From Azospirillum oryzae (GTDB lineage: Bacteria > Pseudomonadota > Alphaproteobacteria > Azospirillales > Azospirillaceae), in contig NZ_FXAK01000006.1 of assembly GCF_900177515.1 (NCBI RefSeq), positions 1 through 64,000 of the forward strand: a stretch of 64,000 nt of DNA. Reading direction: 5' to 3'. Made by a program: the position numbers and the translations under genes. The notes beneath the pieces were generated by a model. That model had not been told where the DNA came from. It ran no database searches and saw only the letters and a program-made list of their open reading frames with translations. Below are positions 61,994 through 64,000 of this stretch, in pieces; position 1 is the first letter of the stretch; each line of letters opens with the position of its first letter.

Positions 61994-62937
61994 GGCTCGC
62001 CACCATTGCGGCGTCCGTGTCCATCCTGTTAACCGCGTTCGACGGCGCGGTGACACCTTTGGCGGCGCAGGAGACCGTCACTCCACTTACGCGCCGCAAC
62101 GAAACCCGCTTGCTTGCGGGCAGCGAGTCGGAATGCCGGCTTGAGCCCTATTCCAGCGGCTACGAGACCTTCGGCGTCGATCTTATGGTGGGGATGGCCA
62201 ACGCCTTGCTTCCCGGCACAGTCGGGAGGGGAGTCGATGCGCTGGCTGGTTATCTGCGCAGCCAAGCAACGGCGACGGCATCGGAGCTGGAGACGCTCGG
62301 CACCGGAACCTATTTGTACCGTGTCAAGGGCGAGACGAAAGAACCTGACCTGAAATGCGTCGCCGTGGCCCGCGGCGAGTTCGGTGCCGGCGGCGGGGCC
62401 GGCGCAAGCGGCCGCTTCAAAGCCCCGGAGCTTGCGGCCCTCGGTCTGGCGGCTCCGCCAGAGCTGTACCTGGAGTTGCACATTCAATACTCCACCGACC
62501 GCACGGCGCTGCGGGTGATTCCGGCCTATCTCTACTTCCGCAAGACCGCGGCCAAGGCCGGAACCAACAAGCCGAAGGACATCGAACTGGTCCTCACGTT
62601 CGCCGTGCCCGGCGGGGACGGCAAGAGCGGTGCGGCGGGCGCGGCCTTCGGCGTCGTGCCCATCCACATCCGCAACATCCCTCCCGGCAGTGAGGTGGAT
62701 CGGAACCTTCTGCGCGGGGCCGTCAGCGGCTGGATTCCCCTTCCCGCCGAAACCAAAGAAAATCCTGGCGCCAAGCTCGACGCAACCGTGCGCACGCGCC
62801 CTATAAACGTGCTCGCCACCTACCGGGAAAACGACGATCCCCGAGCGTTTTTCCAGTTCTTGGCCAACGTTTTGACGGATAGCAAGAACGGCATCGTGGA
62901 GCAGGCCAAAATCCCAGGCGCGCAGGCGGCGCAGTAG
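61990..62937 (+). CDS. exported protein related to the cluster lipoprotein
   Basis: A 315-residue protein with a cleavable signal peptide (ATIAASVSILLTAFDGAVTP, cleavage near LAAQ). The mature part has ECRLEPYSSGYE, a helical VDALAGYLRSQATA, a KCVAVARGEFG Cys strand, LYLELHIQYSTDRTALRVIP, DIELVLTFAVPG, and VVPIHIRNIPPG. This is the same succession as in the lipoprotein at 56992-58281. The lipid-anchor Cys is absent, so this copy is probably periplasmic. It is translationally coupled to the trypsin-like gene and ends the cluster. Confidence 0.65.
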   Translation: MRLATIAASVSILLTAFDGAVTPLAAQETVTPLTRRNETRLLAGSESECRLEPYSSGYETFGVDLMVGMANALLPGTVGRGVDALAGYLRSQATATASELETLGTGTYLYRVKGETKEPDLKCVAVARGEFGAGGGAGASGRFKAPELAALGLAAPPELYLELHIQYSTDRTALRVIPAYLYFRKTAAKAGTNKPKDIELVLTFAVPGGDGKSGAAGAAFGVVPIHIRNIPPGSEVDRNLLRGAVSGWIPLPAETKENPGAKLDATVRTRPINVLATYRENDDPRAFFQFLANVLTDSKNGIVEQAKIPGAQAAQ

Positions 62938-62990
62938 GCGGCGCAGCAAAGCCGACCGCCGGCCGAACAGCTTCTCGATGTAGACGAGCT

Positions 62991-63027
62991 TGAGGGCAGC
63001 GCGACAGGTGTTTGCTAAACAACGCCA
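62991..63027. repeat. solo IS1595-type terminus
   Basis: GAGGGCAGCGCGACAGGTGT, followed by TTGCTAAACAACG, matches the ends at 3468, 3729 (inverted) and 41518. No transposase is attached. A short plus-strand coding tail follows (HTILNLVWWHKEASLEAELC, stop at 63123), which may be the end of another broken gene. Confidence 0.55.
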
Positions 63028-63138
63028 GACCGTTGCATTGGCCGCCACACCATTCTCAACCTCGTCTGGTGGCACAAGGAAGCCTCGCTCGAAGCCGAGC
63101 TATGCGTGGTGCATCAGGGCTGATCGGAACGTTACCGA

Positions 63139-64000
63139 TCAGTCGAACAGGCCATTGGACACGCTGTCCCACAGCTCGACATCGGCGACGTAGGACAGCG
63201 CCATGTCCGCCGATTTGTGGCGGGTCTGCTTCATGATGGCGGCCAACGGGTGCTGCTTCCGGGCGGCGGCGGTGGCCAAGCCACGACGCAGGCTGTGGCC
63301 GGCGTAACCGGTGGCATCCCGCCCGGCGCGGGTCAGCGCGCTTTGCACGATGCGGGCAACGGCGCGGTCGGACAACCGGTGCAGACCATCGCGCAGGTCG
63401 CCGGTCCGGGTTGCCTGCACATAGAGCGGACCGGGATCGTTGCCACGGACTTCGATCCAGCGCAGCAGGGCGGCGCGCGGGCACACCGCCGCCTCCTGCG
63501 CCGCCACCAGCGGCACCACGGCGCCGCGGCCGGCCTGGTCGGTCTTCGAGCGCCGCAGTGTCACCAACACGCCCCGCGCCTGGATCTCGACGTCAGCAAG
63601 ATCGAGGACGGCGATCTCGGAGCGGCGCAGGGCGCCGTGCAGGCCGGTGAGCAGCAGGCTGGCGTCGCGGGCGCCGAGCGGGCTGGCCGGCAGGGCGGCG
63701 AGCACGGGACGCATCAGCTCCGGCAGCAGCGGCGCCACCTTGGTGGGTCGCGTTCCTTTGGTGCGGGCGACGCCGGCGAGTACCTCGACGATGGCTTTGT
63801 GCTGGAGGTCGACCGGCACCGCCTCTTGGCGCAGATGGTGGGCCACCCCGGACAGGTAGGTGCGGATCGAGGCGGTCTTGAGGGCGCGTGCCAGTTCGGT
63901 GACGAACAGCACCAGCTGCCGCGGATCCGGGCTCAGCGGATCGAGGCCATGCGCCCCGCACCAGGCGCCGTAGCGCCGCCACGCCGTCTGATAGGTGGTA
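63139..64000 (-). CDS. tyrosine recombinase, cut by the window edge
   Basis: The C-terminal 287 residues are present; the start lies beyond 64000. Core-binding helices (ARALKTASIRTYLSGVAHHL) precede the catalytic domain with Arg in HGALRRSEIAVLDLADV, Lys in LRRSKTDQAG, HxxR in GHSLRRGLATA, His in KQTRHKSAD, and Tyr in MALSYVADVELW. It is the intact relative of the broken copy at 45706-46172. Pairing of the copies would permit recombination across the 17-kb RTX and protease segment. Confidence 0.85.
   Translation of the reverse strand, partial: TTYQTAWRRYGAWCGAHGLDPLSPDPRQLVLFVTELARALKTASIRTYLSGVAHHLRQEAVPVDLQHKAIVEVLAGVARTKGTRPTKVAPLLPELMRPVLAALPASPLGARDASLLLTGLHGALRRSEIAVLDLADVEIQARGVLVTLRRSKTDQAGRGAVVPLVAAQEAAVCPRAALLRWIEVRGNDPGPLYVQATRTGDLRDGLHRLSDRAVARIVQSALTRAGRDATGYAGHSLRRGLATAAARKQHPLAAIMKQTRHKSADMALSYVADVELWDSVSNGLFD

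Overview
The window is GC-rich (by eye well above 60%) alphaproteobacterial DNA. It reads as part of a large plasmid or chromid of an Azospirillum-like Rhodospirillales bacterium; the genus is an inference from the style of the small plasmid genes and was not checked by search. The plasmid evidence is direct: a repA-parA-parB-like operon with an iteron-type origin (38.5-40.9 kb), a MobF/TraA-type relaxase-helicase (20.3-24.0 kb), a hipBA module, and very many recombination scars. The scars comprise an IS3-family element, an IS1595-family element with a remnant, solo end and MITE-like derivative, and seven tyrosine-recombinase genes or fragments.

Layout. 0.4-2.1 kb: a decayed IS3-family insertion. 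2.4-3.5 kb: an intact tyrosine recombinase, followed at its stop codon by a 262-bp inverted-repeat element. 3.9-17.4 kb: a small Cys-rich protein gene, then an eight-gene minus-strand operon: GrpE-like, Hsp70, Hsp70-vWA fusion, a J-like/zinc-ribbon/FN3 scaffold, a zinc-ribbon GTPase, a GAP1-like protein, a tiny membrane protein and a membrane-anchored zinc-ribbon GTPase. A second copy of the recombinase 3' end (17.7 kb) closes this segment, so the operon lies between direct repeats. 18-26.5 kb: small plasmid genes and the relaxase. 26.5-30.7 kb: two recombinase remnants, hipBA, a 626-bp hairpin-ended cassette with one low-GC gene, and an intact recombinase. 30.8-35.4 kb: two sensor kinases, the second split by an amber codon. 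35.6-38.3 kb: a conserved plasmid block including a uracil-DNA-glycosylase-like protein. 38.4-40.9 kb: a tRNA-like relic, partition and replication genes and the origin. 41.9-44.1 kb: a RecD2-type helicase. 46.4-52.1 kb: a 1,890-residue RTX/Calx-beta protein. 52.2-53.5 kb: an IS1595-family element. 53.7-62.9 kb: a plus-strand cluster coding for a lipase-trypsin-trypsin fusion, a lipoprotein, a DyP-type peroxidase, a secreted small protein, a second trypsin-like protein and a second secreted partner. The right edge cuts a tyrosine recombinase.

Two multi-gene systems deserve attention. The first (4.2-17.4 kb) couples a complete Hsp70 chaperone set to paired GTPases and a GTPase-associated protein. 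That is the make-up of predicted GTP-driven biological-conflict systems, and it sits as a bounded island. The second (53.7-62.9 kb) twice pairs a trypsin-like protein with what looks like the same family of envelope partner, by translationally coupled gene pairs, with a DyP peroxidase between. I recall no described system with this composition. Smaller oddities include iterons written inside repA as a repeated pentapeptide, amber codons replacing expected glutamines in two unrelated genes, and the hairpin-ended single-gene cassette.
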